Origin: an uncultured Bacteroidales bacterium
Lineage (GTDB): Bacteria; Bacteroidota; Bacteroidia; Bacteroidales; F082
DNA length: 64,000 bases
Direction: 5' to 3'
Assembly: GCA_900317155.1 (NCBI GenBank)
Contig: ONFO01000001.1
Span: 62,001 to 126,000, forward strand
Part shown: one piece after another, positions 16,570 to 25,983 of the stretch
Layout of the letters: the number at the start of each line of letters is the position of its first letter
Position numbering within the stretch: position 1 is the stretch's first letter
The notes under the pieces: generated by a model
What the model was told of the DNA's origin: nothing
What the model saw: the letters and a program-made list of their open reading frames with translations, nothing else
Database searches by the model: none
Made by a program: the position numbers and the translations under genes

Positions 16570-17748
16570 TTACACCGCAAGCAACACTAGCAGTTGCGCC
16601 GTGAAAATACGCAAAAACATGGTCAACGGGTAGACGGTTGCATAGCCCATGTTGGGCAGCTTGCAGCCTTCGGGAGCCACGGTGTTGGCGAAGGCGAGGG
16701 TAGGAGGGTCGGTGTGTGCGCCTCCGATGAAGCCCATCAGCGTATAATAGTTGATCTTCAACACCAAACGACCGAAGAGCGTGACCAAGATAGGTGGCAC
16801 CATGGTGATGATGACACCATAGACGACCCACATATAGTGAACTTGGACGGTTTCTACGAACTTGCCACCTGCGCCCAAGCCCACTCCAGCAAGGAAGAGC
16901 GCGATGCCCACTTCGCGCAAGGCATGCACGCCTTGCCCTTCCGTGAACTCGGTGCTGAACCAGCCTTTCTTCACCCCAAGCCAGCCGCCGATGATGGCCA
17001 CCACCAAAGGACCGCCGGCAAGACCTAATTTAATAGGTGCTTTCATGCCCACAGGAATCGGGATGGAGCCGATGGTGATGCCTAGGGCAATGATCACGAA
17101 AACGGGAATGAGCAAAAATCCGCCTTTGCCTTTCTTTTCTGTCTTTGGTGCAACAGAAGTTGTCTCAAGGGTGGTGGGTTCTTTTGCTAAGTCGATGCGG
17201 CAGAACGGGCGAAGCAGAATGCAAGTCACAATCATGCCTACCACGGCAAGGGGATAGGCCACGGCATAGCCTGCCGCCAAACGGTCGGAGGCACCTTCGA
17301 TGCCCAAGTCGGTGACGGCTTGTTGCGCCGCCGAGAGGCCAGGTGTGTTGGTGATGGCACCGGTGTAAACACCCGCCATGTCGGCCAAGTCCTGATGTGC
17401 GACTTTGGCGATGACGACCGTGATCAAAACACCGAGTGCCACATTGACCAAAGCCATCAGGTTCATGGCCAAGCCGCCTTTTTTGAACGACTTGAAAAAT
17501 CCTGGACCTACCTGCAAACCGACAGCCACGACAAAGAGAATCAGTCCGAACTCCTTGATGACGTGAAGCATCTCCGCATTAAGGCTGACGCCGCAGGCAC
17601 TGAAGGCGATGCCCACAAAGAGCACCCAAGTGATGCCTAACGAGATTTTGGCAATCTTGATTTTGCCCAGCAGGAGGCCGATAAAAATGGACAGGGCAAG
17701 GAATAAAATGGTGGGCCCGACGCCCGAACCGGTGAAGAGATTTAACAT
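16570..17748 (-). CDS. YidE/AspT-family transporter lacking the TrkA-C domains
   Basis: A 392-aa polytopic protein with two homologous halves typical of the aspartate:alanine exchanger / YidE-YbjL duplication family: GLQVGPGFFKSFKKGG with ITNTPGLSAAQQA in the first half, and GVGLGAGGKFVETV with FIGGAHTDPPTLAF in the second. Family members usually reach about 550 aa because two TrkA-C (RCK_C) domains sit between the halves. Here the halves are joined by a short, basic, probably cytosolic linker (about residues 192-215, PKTEKKGKGG), so this is a short form. Substrate unknown. The nearest good -7 element is 195 bp upstream of the ATG, implying a long leader. Confidence 0.8.
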   Translation of the reverse strand: MLNLFTGSGVGPTILFLALSIFIGLLLGKIKIAKISLGITWVLFVGIAFSACGVSLNAEMLHVIKEFGLILFVVAVGLQVGPGFFKSFKKGGLAMNLMALVNVALGVLITVVIAKVAHQDLADMAGVYTGAITNTPGLSAAQQAVTDLGIEGASDRLAAGYAVAYPLAVVGMIVTCILLRPFCRIDLAKEPTTLETTSVAPKTEKKGKGGFLLIPVFVIIALGITIGSIPIPVGMKAPIKLGLAGGPLVVAIIGGWLGVKKGWFSTEFTEGQGVHALREVGIALFLAGVGLGAGGKFVETVQVHYMWVVYGVIITMVPPILVTLFGRLVLKINYYTLMGFIGGAHTDPPTLAFANTVAPEGCKLPNMGYATVYPLTMFLRIFTAQLLVLLAV

Positions 17749-18126
17749 AATGATGGCTTTTATTAAAGATACTATTTATCGTATGTCTCTCCCAAACAAA
17801 GCCCCAATCCATTGCCGATTAAGCTGAGAAAGGTTCTGCCGCTTGATGAGTTTCGGATACTTTGCATCGCATGCATATTTTTGGAGATGGATTGGGTTTT
17901 AGGGAGGCTCATATTGGGGTTATTTTTGGCTGCAAAAGTAGTGGTTTTTCATGAGACGTACAAATTGCAATTTGATGCAAAGATATTGCTTTTTTACTCG
18001 TCAATCACCAAAATCCGATAATAAAACACCTTGAATTCCGTTTCCTTTCCATAGTTTAGCATGATTTTTGAGACATTCTGCCGAGCATTAAAAAGTATTT
18101 TGTACTTTCGTCAAAAATTTTGACCT
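17749..18126. other. 378-bp intergenic region with possible structured leader
   Basis: No coding region is supported here. A minus-strand -7 element TACTTTTG at 17943-17950 would start a roughly 190-nt leader for the YidE-type transporter. In it CCCAATCCAT (near 17890) and ATGGATTGGG (near 17805) can pair over a loop of about 75 nt that itself contains GCAT-GCG-ATGC. A plus-strand TACTTTCG near 18103 is the likely -7 box of the TPR gene at 18127. Confidence 0.4.
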
Positions 18127-21100
18127 ATGAAATCACGATTGAGATTGAATTTGATATTGGGGATGATTTTAACCATAACGCTTTCTGCATCAGCACAAAA
18201 GCATATCGAAGCTTATTACCCTGAGGCTCTTTTCGATGAGGGTGTGTTGCTTTTTCAGAACCAAGAATATGGTGCAGCTCTTTCTACATTTGCACAGTAT
18301 CGTTCCCAAGTTATAGATGCCAAGTCACAGCGTTGCGTTGATGCACAATATTACGAAGCGGTCAGTTCGCTTTATCTAGGCCATGCCGATGGTCCCGCAA
18401 AAGTCATTCAATTTGTGAACGACAATCCCGGCAGCACATGGGCGCGACATGCTAACTTCCTTTATGCCAATCATTTGTTCAAGGAAAAGAAATACAAAGA
18501 TGCATTGGCCATCTACGAAAAGACAGATGCTTTTACCCTCACCACAGACGAGGCACAGCAAATGCAGTTCAATATGGGCTATGCCTATTTTCAGTCGGGC
18601 AATTTGGACAAGGCCATGCCACTCTTTCATGGCTTGATGATGAACGATGGGAAGTATCAAGACCAGGCGAGATATTATTATGCTCATATCCAGTATGTCA
18701 AGGAGAAATACAACGAGGCATTGGACAATTTCCTCGTCCTGCGCTCTAATAAGGATTTCGGCAATGTGGTGCCGTCCTACATCATGCAAATTGACTATCT
18801 CAAAGGCGATTACGAGTCGGTAATCAATGACGGTCCAGGCTATATTCAGCGAGCTGACAAGAAGCGGAAGTCGGAGATGGCCCAAATTGTCGCTGATGCC
18901 TATTTCCAACAGAAAAACTATGATAAAGCCCTCGAATATTACGACATTTATAAAAAGAATCTAGTCCGTGGTGTCTCTCGCGAAGCTTATTATCAGATGG
19001 GCGTCAGCAAGATGATGAAGGGGAATTACAAGGATGCTATTGGTGACTTACAGAAAATCGCGGGCAGTAACGATATCCTTGGACAATATGCATCCTATTA
19101 TCTGGCTTCGTGCTATGCCAAGACTGATGAACCGAAATATGCCCGTAGTGCCTTTTATACTGCCTATTCCGCTGGCTTCGATACCGAGCTGAGCGAAGAA
19201 GCCTTGTTTGATTATGCCCGTCTGAGCCTCATCCCAGGCACGGATCCTTTCAACGAGGCCGTTGGACTTTTAGACAGTTTTCTGGCCGAGCATCCTGATT
19301 CGGAACGTAAGACCGAAGCACAAGAGATGACCATCTATCTGTTGCTCAACGCGAAAGAAAACGAAGAAGCTTTGAACCGTCTTGAAACAATGAAGAATAA
19401 AAGCCTAGAGTTGCAGACGGTTTACAACGAGTTGCTTTTTGCAACGGGCATCGACAACTATCAGAAAGGCTTTTATGACAAGGCACAGGTGTATTTTTCC
19501 AAAATTTTGAACGGCAAGCAATCGGCGACCAACAAGGCTGAGGCTTGCTTTTGGTTGGGTGAGTCTGCTTATCAGATGGGCGACCATGGACAAGCGGGCA
19601 GATATCTGACCCAATTCAAGGCGATGAGTGCCGCTCCAAGTTTGCCGGAATATATCCTTGCCGATTACGATTTGGGCTACATCAATTACCAGAAGCCGGA
19701 TTATGATGCCGCAGTGGGATATTTCCGTCGTTTCATCCAAAAAGTTGATGACAGCCAAAATGACCTCAAGACCGATGCTTACATCCGTCTCGGCGATTGC
19801 TTCTTCATGGAAAGAAATTACAATAATGCTATTAACTATTATGATATGGCTACCCGTATCGGGAAACGCGATGTCGATTATGCTTTCTATCAACAGGGAC
19901 TTTCCTATGGTGCAAAAGGCGATGTAAACCAGAAGATTACCATACTAAATGAACTTTTACAGAATTATCCGAGTACGCCGTATTATGAACAGGCCTTGTT
20001 TGAAATTGGCAACACCTATCTCGTGCATGGTGACAAGCGTTCGGCTATTGCCAACTTCAACCGTCTCATCAAGGATAGACCGCGTTCTTCCTATACTCGC
20101 CAGGCCATGATGAAAGTAGGCATGATTTATTACAACAACAACCAGTATGATCAGGCCTTGACCAACTTGAAGAACTTGGTGTCCACTTATCCCAATACCG
20201 ATGAGTCACGCGAGGCATTGAGCATTATTCGTAGCATCTACATGGAACAGAATAAGTTGGATGAGTACTTCGGGTATGTCAACGCCAACGGAGGACAGGT
20301 GAAGGTCACCCAACAGGATTCACTTGCCTTTGCCAACGCTGAGCTTTTCTATCTTGATGGCCGTTACCAGCAGGCTCAAGCTGCTTTGCAGTATTATTTC
20401 GACAATTTTCAGCGAGGTGCCTATCTGCTGAAAGCTCATTATTATGCTCTTGAGTGTGCCGAGAAGGTTGGAACTGAAGAACAAGTCATCACGCACCTTA
20501 ATTATATTTTGTCGCAGCCCGATAACGATTATACCGACAACGCGTTGCTCAAGATGGCTCGCATTGAGTATGAAAAGGGGAACTATCAGAATGCGGGTGA
20601 GTATTACGAACGTTTGTCGCGCATTACAGAGGAACCTTTGAAACGATTGGAAGCACTGGAAGGCAGCATGAAGAGCAACTTCTTCATGGGCAACTACGAC
20701 AAGGCTCTTGAAATGGGGGAAAGCCTGAGAGTGTCGCGTGACCTGACTCCTGAACAAGTCAATCAGATCAACCATATCATGGGCAAGTCGTATTTCGAGA
20801 AGGGTAATTACAGCGCCGCTATCGAGAGACTTGACAAGAGCGCAAGAAATGACAAGTCAGCGTATGGTGCCGAAAGTGCTTATTACTCTGCTGTGGCATC
20901 TATTAAGCTGAAGCAATATGACGAAGCGGAGAACAAGGTGTTCGACATAGCCGACAACTTCTCAAGCTTTGACTATTGGGTTGCCAAGTCGTTCATCGCA
21001 CTTGCGGATGTGTATGTGGCCAAGGACAACTATTTCCAGGCCAAGGAAACGCTCCGCAGTGTCATTGACAACTATAAAGGCAACGACCTGAAACAAGAAG

Positions 21101-21180
21101 CCCGCGCTAAGCTCGCCGAGGTGGAACGCAAAGAACCTAAAGTGGGCAGTAGCAACGGTATTGAACCTTTAGAACCGTAA
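18127..21180 (+). CDS. Large periplasmic tetratricopeptide-repeat protein
   Basis: A 1017-aa exported protein. The signal peptide ends SASAQ, then many TPR units fill almost the whole chain, for example QMQFNMGYAYFQSGNLDKAM, AYYQMGVSKMMKGNYKDAI and ALFEIGNTYLVHGDKRSAI. Repeats have the BamD/YbgF-like character of cell-envelope scaffold proteins. The next gene, 72 nt downstream, encodes an outer-membrane barrel. This TPR-barrel pairing recurs in Bacteroidota and suggests the TPR protein supports the barrel from the periplasm. Function is otherwise unknown. Confidence 0.85.
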   Translation: MKSRLRLNLILGMILTITLSASAQKHIEAYYPEALFDEGVLLFQNQEYGAALSTFAQYRSQVIDAKSQRCVDAQYYEAVSSLYLGHADGPAKVIQFVNDNPGSTWARHANFLYANHLFKEKKYKDALAIYEKTDAFTLTTDEAQQMQFNMGYAYFQSGNLDKAMPLFHGLMMNDGKYQDQARYYYAHIQYVKEKYNEALDNFLVLRSNKDFGNVVPSYIMQIDYLKGDYESVINDGPGYIQRADKKRKSEMAQIVADAYFQQKNYDKALEYYDIYKKNLVRGVSREAYYQMGVSKMMKGNYKDAIGDLQKIAGSNDILGQYASYYLASCYAKTDEPKYARSAFYTAYSAGFDTELSEEALFDYARLSLIPGTDPFNEAVGLLDSFLAEHPDSERKTEAQEMTIYLLLNAKENEEALNRLETMKNKSLELQTVYNELLFATGIDNYQKGFYDKAQVYFSKILNGKQSATNKAEACFWLGESAYQMGDHGQAGRYLTQFKAMSAAPSLPEYILADYDLGYINYQKPDYDAAVGYFRRFIQKVDDSQNDLKTDAYIRLGDCFFMERNYNNAINYYDMATRIGKRDVDYAFYQQGLSYGAKGDVNQKITILNELLQNYPSTPYYEQALFEIGNTYLVHGDKRSAIANFNRLIKDRPRSSYTRQAMMKVGMIYYNNNQYDQALTNLKNLVSTYPNTDESREALSIIRSIYMEQNKLDEYFGYVNANGGQVKVTQQDSLAFANAELFYLDGRYQQAQAALQYYFDNFQRGAYLLKAHYYALECAEKVGTEEQVITHLNYILSQPDNDYTDNALLKMARIEYEKGNYQNAGEYYERLSRITEEPLKRLEALEGSMKSNFFMGNYDKALEMGESLRVSRDLTPEQVNQINHIMGKSYFEKGNYSAAIERLDKSARNDKSAYGAESAYYSAVASIKLKQYDEAENKVFDIADNFSSFDYWVAKSFIALADVYVAKDNYFQAKETLRSVIDNYKGNDLKQEARAKLAEVERKEPKVGSSNGIEPLEP

Positions 21181-21187
21181 TAACACA

Positions 21188-21236
21188 GCCCCGTAGGGGC
21201 GACATACCAATAAGCAGGCGACGTAAGTCCCTGCTC
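21188..21236. repeat. Intergenic palindromes between the TPR and barrel genes
   Basis: GCCCC-GTA-GGGGC (21188-21200) is a perfect short hairpin, and AGCAGG / CCTGCT forms a second just downstream. There is no T-run, so these are not clear terminators. They look like dispersed repeat debris or an mRNA processing/stability element inside the operon. Confidence 0.45.
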
Positions 21237-21252
21237 TAACACACAGAGCAAG

Positions 21253-22980
21253 ATGAAAAGACACATCCTAATAGCAATCCTGACCCTAGTAGCTCTCACC
21301 GCCGCTGCCCAGCACGATGAACAAGTCACCGTGGAAGGTAAATACCGTCCCAAGGTAAACAAAGTCAACAAATTGGTGTTGCAGCCAGAAACACCACAAC
21401 CCTCCTACGAATTTCCCAGCTCAGAGGTCAACCCGAAAGAAGCTAAGCAGAAGTTCGCCCTCGACTTGGAGAAAATTGCCCCAACAGCCTTTACAGCAAA
21501 GGATGACAAACTTGTCGTCCCGACCAAGAATTTCATCATGGCGGGCGCCGGAACACGGCTTTCACCGCTATTCCTCTATAAGCACAATTCCATGCTGACT
21601 AAGACATTGGGGCTCGGCGTAGGCATCAAACACAATTCGTCGTGGCTCAATATCAAAGACTATGCACCTTCGAGCTATATGAACAATGACTTCGAAATCA
21701 ACCTCACTACGAGCAAGTTCGACGGCCTACAACTCGATGGTGGCGTGTATTACAATAACGACATGTACCATTACTATGGGATCAATCTTGTGGAAACACC
21801 GTTGACCGAGGAACAGCTTGAGGTTTATGCCTCGAAAATCACATACAATAAGGTAGGTGGACACTTGGGCTTGGCTTCTACTACCACCCGTGTCGGAGAG
21901 TTGAGTCACGCAGCCAATTTGGATTATTTCTACTTGTTTAACAGAGAGCACGCTATTGATTTTGGGTATTCACTCGGTTATGCTAACAACTTCTGGGGCG
22001 ACAAGAGCCATCCCCAAAACATCGGCATTGACTTAGGATTCCAATATGACTATTGCCTGGGACAAGAAGACAAACTTTTCGTTGTCGACCGTATCATGTT
22101 CAAGGTTAATCCCTTCTTTGAGATGAGTGATGAGTTCTTCCGTCTGCATCTCGGCGTTCGCTTGGATGGTGCCACACGCGATTCTGATGATGACAAGTTC
22201 CTCGCCGTTCGCCCTGATTTGAGTGGCAGTTTGTTTGTTTTGGATAAGAAGCTGGAATTTTATGCAGGATTGAATGGTGGTCGTAAGTTGTTGCGTTTCA
22301 GTGATGTGATTGGTGATAACCCGTTCGTTTCGCCCTACATCAATCCTTCGTTGTGCGTACAGAATGTTAAGCTCGGTTTCGATGGAGGTGTCCGTACCAA
22401 TATTATGGAGACTGTTGATTTGCATTTGGGCGTGCGTTATCGTCACACGGACAAAGACCCGCTTTATGTGTATCATATTCCCGATGCCGATCTTCTTCCT
22501 TCGGGATTGGATCCTGTACTGAACACTTTTGACCTCGTTTACGACGAGACTCAATTGGTGACGATCATGACCAATGCCCGAGTCAAGATGCGCAATAGTC
22601 TCACCATCGATTTGGGATTTGCCTACAACAGTTGTAAACCGGCTATGGAAGAATACGCTTGGTATCGACCCACAACGGAAGGAAAACTGAAACTAACTTA
22701 TGACTTCAACAATCAGTTATCTTTCAACACGGCATTCCTTTATCAAGGTGGGCGCTATGCCAAAGTATGGGATGGCGTTGTCGATTGGCAGAACTTCAAT
22801 TTCAAAGCCGAAAAACTTAAAGATGTCTTCGACCTCAGTATCGGTGCGGATTATAAAGTGAACGACCAAATTACAGCTTTTGCGCTGATTGACAATGTGG
22901 CGCACCAAAAATACCAATTGTTCTACAACTATCCGGTTACGGGCATACAATTCTTCGCGGGTGTGAAGCTTAGATTTTAA
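21253..22980 (+). CDS. Outer-membrane beta-barrel protein (TonB-receptor-like barrel without plug)
   Basis: 575 aa with a signal peptide (ILTLVALTAAAQ). An N-terminal extension (about 20-95) reads VTVEGKYRPKVNKVNKLVL, followed by a long series of amphipathic strands and the C-terminal strand TGIQFFAGVKLRF, which ends in Phe as outer-membrane barrels do. No plug domain is present and the size is smaller than a TonB receptor, so it is a barrel of unknown cargo. Its likely partner is the upstream TPR protein. A strong terminator follows. Confidence 0.8.
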   Translation: MKRHILIAILTLVALTAAAQHDEQVTVEGKYRPKVNKVNKLVLQPETPQPSYEFPSSEVNPKEAKQKFALDLEKIAPTAFTAKDDKLVVPTKNFIMAGAGTRLSPLFLYKHNSMLTKTLGLGVGIKHNSSWLNIKDYAPSSYMNNDFEINLTTSKFDGLQLDGGVYYNNDMYHYYGINLVETPLTEEQLEVYASKITYNKVGGHLGLASTTTRVGELSHAANLDYFYLFNREHAIDFGYSLGYANNFWGDKSHPQNIGIDLGFQYDYCLGQEDKLFVVDRIMFKVNPFFEMSDEFFRLHLGVRLDGATRDSDDDKFLAVRPDLSGSLFVLDKKLEFYAGLNGGRKLLRFSDVIGDNPFVSPYINPSLCVQNVKLGFDGGVRTNIMETVDLHLGVRYRHTDKDPLYVYHIPDADLLPSGLDPVLNTFDLVYDETQLVTIMTNARVKMRNSLTIDLGFAYNSCKPAMEEYAWYRPTTEGKLKLTYDFNNQLSFNTAFLYQGGRYAKVWDGVVDWQNFNFKAEKLKDVFDLSIGADYKVNDQITAFALIDNVAHQKYQLFYNYPVTGIQFFAGVKLRF

Positions 22981-22998
22981 CCGAGACCCTAAAGAAAA

Positions 22999-23032
22999 CG
23001 CCAATCGATTCAGACCGATTGGCGTTTTTTTT
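22999..23032. terminator. Terminator between convergent genes
   Basis: CGCCAATCG (22999-23007) and CGATTGGCG (23016-23024) form a perfect 9-bp stem followed by eight T residues. It ends the TPR-barrel operon on plus; an A-rich left flank may let it act on minus as well. Confidence 0.85.
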
Positions 23033-23056
23033 GTGTTCAACTGAAGAGTTGACTAG

Positions 23057-24568
23057 TTAGCAATGCATTGGTTTCAGCAGGTCGTTCACTGTCTTCACGG
23101 GGTTGAAGGTCTCGATGGGTACTTCGACGAATATGGTAATCCAATCGGCCATGGCGCCATTCCAAAGGCCAGGTAGCTCAAGGGCTTTCAGTTCGCGGCC
23201 ATCCTTCGACTTGTTGGAGATGAAGCCTGTGCTCGGGTCGACATAGTCTGTCAGGTTGAAGGCCTCACCTTGGTAGTTCCAGCAGCCGCACACTAGGTCG
23301 ACGGGGTTGAAGTGGGTTGAGCCTTGGAAGATGGCTTCTTGCTGTGGATTCTTGTGGTCGATTTGCGAAGACTCGATAATCTGCAGCGACACCTCGTCGT
23401 CCATGTTCTTCACCCAGAAAGGACCGCCACCTGGTTCACCTTCGTTCTTCACCATGCCGCAGATGCGCATAGGACGATTGAGTTTGTTGTATAGGTAGTC
23501 GATTTTCTCGATGTTGTTGTATTTGCTCACGAAGTCGGGGATATCAATCATCAGGTCCTCTTTGGCGAAGCGTATTGCCTCGTCCAATTCCTCGGCAGAG
23601 ACGGCACCTTGGTCGAGCATCTCAAGATAATTGAAGGTGCGTTGCTGCAAGTGGAGTAGGAGGCCTGCCAATACCTTTTTATATACGATGGTGGTCTGCG
23701 CCTTGGTCTCGGGCACGATGTTGTCAATGTTTTTGATGAAAACGATCTCCTCGCTAAGGTCATTCAGGTTCTCGATGAGTGCACCGTGGCCGCCAGGACG
23801 GAACAAGATTTTCCCATTAGTCTCACGGAACAGCTCACCGTTGGTGTCAATGGCCACGGTATCGGTGGAAGGCTTCTGGCAGGAATAGGTGATGTCGTAG
23901 CACACGCCGTATTTCTTCTCGTATTCGGCTTTCAATGCACTGACGGTCTTCATGAATGGCTCCTCATGCTCGGGCGAGACGGTGAAATGCAGTTTGGCTA
24001 CACCTTCGTTGTCTGTGGCATAGTGGGCGGCTTCCACCAGGTGCTCTTCCAAAGCGAGACGGTTGAATCCGTCATAATGGTGGAACTTCAGCAAGGCTTT
24101 GGGCAGTTTGCCGTAGTTCAGGCCTTCTTCCAGAAGCAGGGCTTTCACGATGTCCACCTTGCGGCCTTGCTGCAAAAGGGAATCAATGTCGGCACCATAA
24201 ATGCGTTTTGATGCGGCATTGAGGTCATCGAAGAAAGCAAAGTTATGGATATGTGCGAAGAATATCTCCGTGAACTTGCTGTCTTCGCCTGTCTCAATGA
24301 ACGAGAAGAGGTCTTTGAACATGCGCGAGGCTGCTCCAGAAGCGGGCACAAACTTCGTAAATTGGTAGAACTCTTTGTCGGCGTCGAAGATTGCGGTCAT
24401 CATGTTCACCTGTTCTTCGTCCATGCGCAGGATGCCATCTCCAAGTGTGGCGGGACGCATCAGTTGGACATATTGTGTACCTCTTTTCAGTTGGGCGACT
24501 TGGTTTATTACTTGATTTTCAGTGATGTTTCTTTCTGAAAGCTGTTGAAGGTCTTTTTCTGTAAGCAT
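23057..24568 (-). CDS. DUF4301 family protein
   Basis: A 503-aa cytoplasmic protein recognised as DUF4301 from FVPASGAASRMFKDL (about residues 78-92), RPGGHGALIENLNDL (about 260) and NEGEPGGGPFWV (about 372). The glycine-rich motifs recall nucleotidyltransferase-like folds, but no activity is established to my knowledge. ATG 24568 is preferred over the upstream in-frame start at 24592, as it gives the usual MLTEKDLQQL opening. It stands alone between a terminator and the tRNA pair. Confidence 0.85.
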   Translation of the reverse strand: MLTEKDLQQLSERNITENQVINQVAQLKRGTQYVQLMRPATLGDGILRMDEEQVNMMTAIFDADKEFYQFTKFVPASGAASRMFKDLFSFIETGEDSKFTEIFFAHIHNFAFFDDLNAASKRIYGADIDSLLQQGRKVDIVKALLLEEGLNYGKLPKALLKFHHYDGFNRLALEEHLVEAAHYATDNEGVAKLHFTVSPEHEEPFMKTVSALKAEYEKKYGVCYDITYSCQKPSTDTVAIDTNGELFRETNGKILFRPGGHGALIENLNDLSEEIVFIKNIDNIVPETKAQTTIVYKKVLAGLLLHLQQRTFNYLEMLDQGAVSAEELDEAIRFAKEDLMIDIPDFVSKYNNIEKIDYLYNKLNRPMRICGMVKNEGEPGGGPFWVKNMDDEVSLQIIESSQIDHKNPQQEAIFQGSTHFNPVDLVCGCWNYQGEAFNLTDYVDPSTGFISNKSKDGRELKALELPGLWNGAMADWITIFVEVPIETFNPVKTVNDLLKPMHC

Positions 24569-24670
24569 AATATTAAATTTTAAGCGCTTCAAAAATAAGA
24601 AATTAAGTGATGCGGCGAAAAAAAAAGATGAAAATTTTTCTCAAAGTGGTTGTCGCATTGAAAAAAGTTG

Positions 24671-24678
24671 TATTTTTG
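24671..24678 (+). promoter_or_regulatory. -7 promoter element of the tRNA-Leu pair
   Basis: TATTTTTG ends 13 bp before the first tRNA. A TTG lies just upstream at 24668. Confidence 0.6.
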
Positions 24679-24691
24679 CAGCCGATTTCAA

Positions 24692-24775
24692 GCCCAGGTG
24701 GTGAAATTGGTAGACACGCCACTTTGAGGGGGTGGTGCCGATTACGGCATGCAAGTTCGACTCTTGTCCTGGGCA
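24692..24775 (+). tRNA. tRNA-Leu (anticodon GAG)
   Basis: Acceptor GCCCAGG pairs with CCTGGGC, with discriminator A at 24775. The D-loop contains GGTAGAC, the anticodon stem is CCACT/GGTGG around TTGAGGG, a class II long variable arm is present, and the T-arm holds GTTCGACTC. CCA is not encoded. Confidence 0.93.
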
Positions 24776-24785
24776 CTGATTCCAA

Positions 24786-24867
24786 GCCCCGATGGCGGAA
24801 TTGGTAGACGCGTACGTTTCAGGTGCGTATATCGAGAGGTGTGCAGGTTCGACTCCTGTTCGGGGCA
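24786..24867 (+). tRNA. tRNA-Leu (anticodon CAG)
   Basis: Acceptor GCCCCGA / TCGGGGC, discriminator A. The anticodon stem TACGT/GCGTA encloses TTCAGGT, with a long variable arm and T-arm GGTTCGACTCC. It lies 10 bp after the first tRNA-Leu, so the two are one transcript. Confidence 0.93.
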
Positions 24868-24880
24868 CGGTAAAACAAGT

Positions 24881-24917
24881 AACCCTAATTGATTATCAGT
24901 CAGTTAGGGTTTTTTCT
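24881..24917 (+). terminator. Terminator of the tRNA-Leu pair
   Basis: AACCCTAA (24881-24888) pairs with TTAGGGTT (24904-24911), followed by TTTTC. Confidence 0.75.
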
Positions 24918-24965
24918 TTTGCCGTTTTTGGCGTGCCGTGTCAACCATGTGTCAACGAAAGCATT

Positions 24966-25883
24966 CTATTCTCTTTCCATCCCCGGGAACGGCCTTGCAA
25001 AAACTTTCGGGAATGGTGTCTCAAACTCCATGTCTTTTTTCTTGTAGGGATGGTGGAAGCAGAGCTTATAGGCATGTAAACACAAACGACCTAAAGTGTT
25101 GTCACCATTGCCGTATTTTGGGTCACCCACCACGGGATGCCCAATGTCGGCCATGTGGACACGGATCTGGTTCTTGCGTCCCGTTTCCAACTGCAATTCC
25201 ATTAAAGAATACTTCGCGTTGGAATAAAGCGTTTTGTAATAGGTCTCGGCGTACTTGCCGCCATTGTCGGTGGGACTGGAGTAGGTGATGAAAGCCTTGT
25301 TGTCCTTCAGCCACGAAGCCACCATGCCTTCTTTCTTCTCCATGCAACCGCACACCACGGCCACATAACGTCGGTCGTAGACGGTGTTTTTCCAGTCTTC
25401 TTCAAACGCTAAAGCCACTTCTTTGCTCTTGGCGAAAAGCATCAGTCCACTGGTATCGCGATCGAGACGGTGAATGGTGTGAGCACGGCAGCGTTGCTTC
25501 GTGTATATAAAGTATTCATTCAGAATGCCTTGTGCAGTGTCTTTCTCCTTGGTGGGGCTGTTGGTAAGCAAGCCTTCCTTTTTGTCGATTACGAGCAGGT
25601 ATTTGTCTTCGTAAACAATGCTTAGCCATGGGCTATGGAAGCGTTCCTTGGCAGTGGGTTTACCGATTTCAACGACCATGCCAGGCTCAAGGGCGAAATC
25701 AAATTGTGTGGTGCGCTGGCCATCGACCGAAATGACCTTGTTGGCCAACAAGCGTTTGGCCTTGTTTCGGCTGATGCCGTCCAGTTTCTTCATCAAGAAA
25801 TCCATCAACTGCATCGGTTCCGACACATTGAATTTTAGTGGGTTGCTTTTGGAATGTGGGACTTTCTTTTCGTCTTTTTTCAT
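24966..25883 (-). CDS. RluA-family pseudouridine synthase
   Basis: A 305-aa enzyme that isomerises uridines in rRNA or tRNA. An N-terminal S4 domain (about 20-80; LMKKLDGISRNKAKRLLANKV is typical) precedes the RluA catalytic domain with HRLDRDTSGL (catalytic Asp about 139). The later motif GRKNQIRVHMADIGHPVVGD contains the conserved RxHQIR-type segment. ATG 25883 is preferred over the upstream TTG. Which RNA and position it modifies cannot be told. No promoter was assigned; dnaB follows upstream 100 bp away on the same strand. Confidence 0.9.
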   Translation of the reverse strand: MKKDEKKVPHSKSNPLKFNVSEPMQLMDFLMKKLDGISRNKAKRLLANKVISVDGQRTTQFDFALEPGMVVEIGKPTAKERFHSPWLSIVYEDKYLLVIDKKEGLLTNSPTKEKDTAQGILNEYFIYTKQRCRAHTIHRLDRDTSGLMLFAKSKEVALAFEEDWKNTVYDRRYVAVVCGCMEKKEGMVASWLKDNKAFITYSSPTDNGGKYAETYYKTLYSNAKYSLMELQLETGRKNQIRVHMADIGHPVVGDPKYGNGDNTLGRLCLHAYKLCFHHPYKKKDMEFETPFPKVFARPFPGMERE

Positions 25884-25983
25884 CTGTTTGGGATTTAAAG
25901 ATTCAAGATCCAAAGATTTAATATTCAGTATTTTAGTTTGCTATGCCTAATTTTGAATTTTAAATATTGAATTTTGAATTGAA

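Noticed and set aside
24930..24960. Repeated TGTCAAC motif downstream of the tRNA-Leu pair as a possible attachment site
   Set aside because: No integrase gene, no tRNA-end duplication and no element boundary are visible in the window.
24607..25079. Short open frames across the tRNA-Leu genes and their flanks
   Set aside because: They overlap well-formed tRNAs and a terminator and show no protein-like features.
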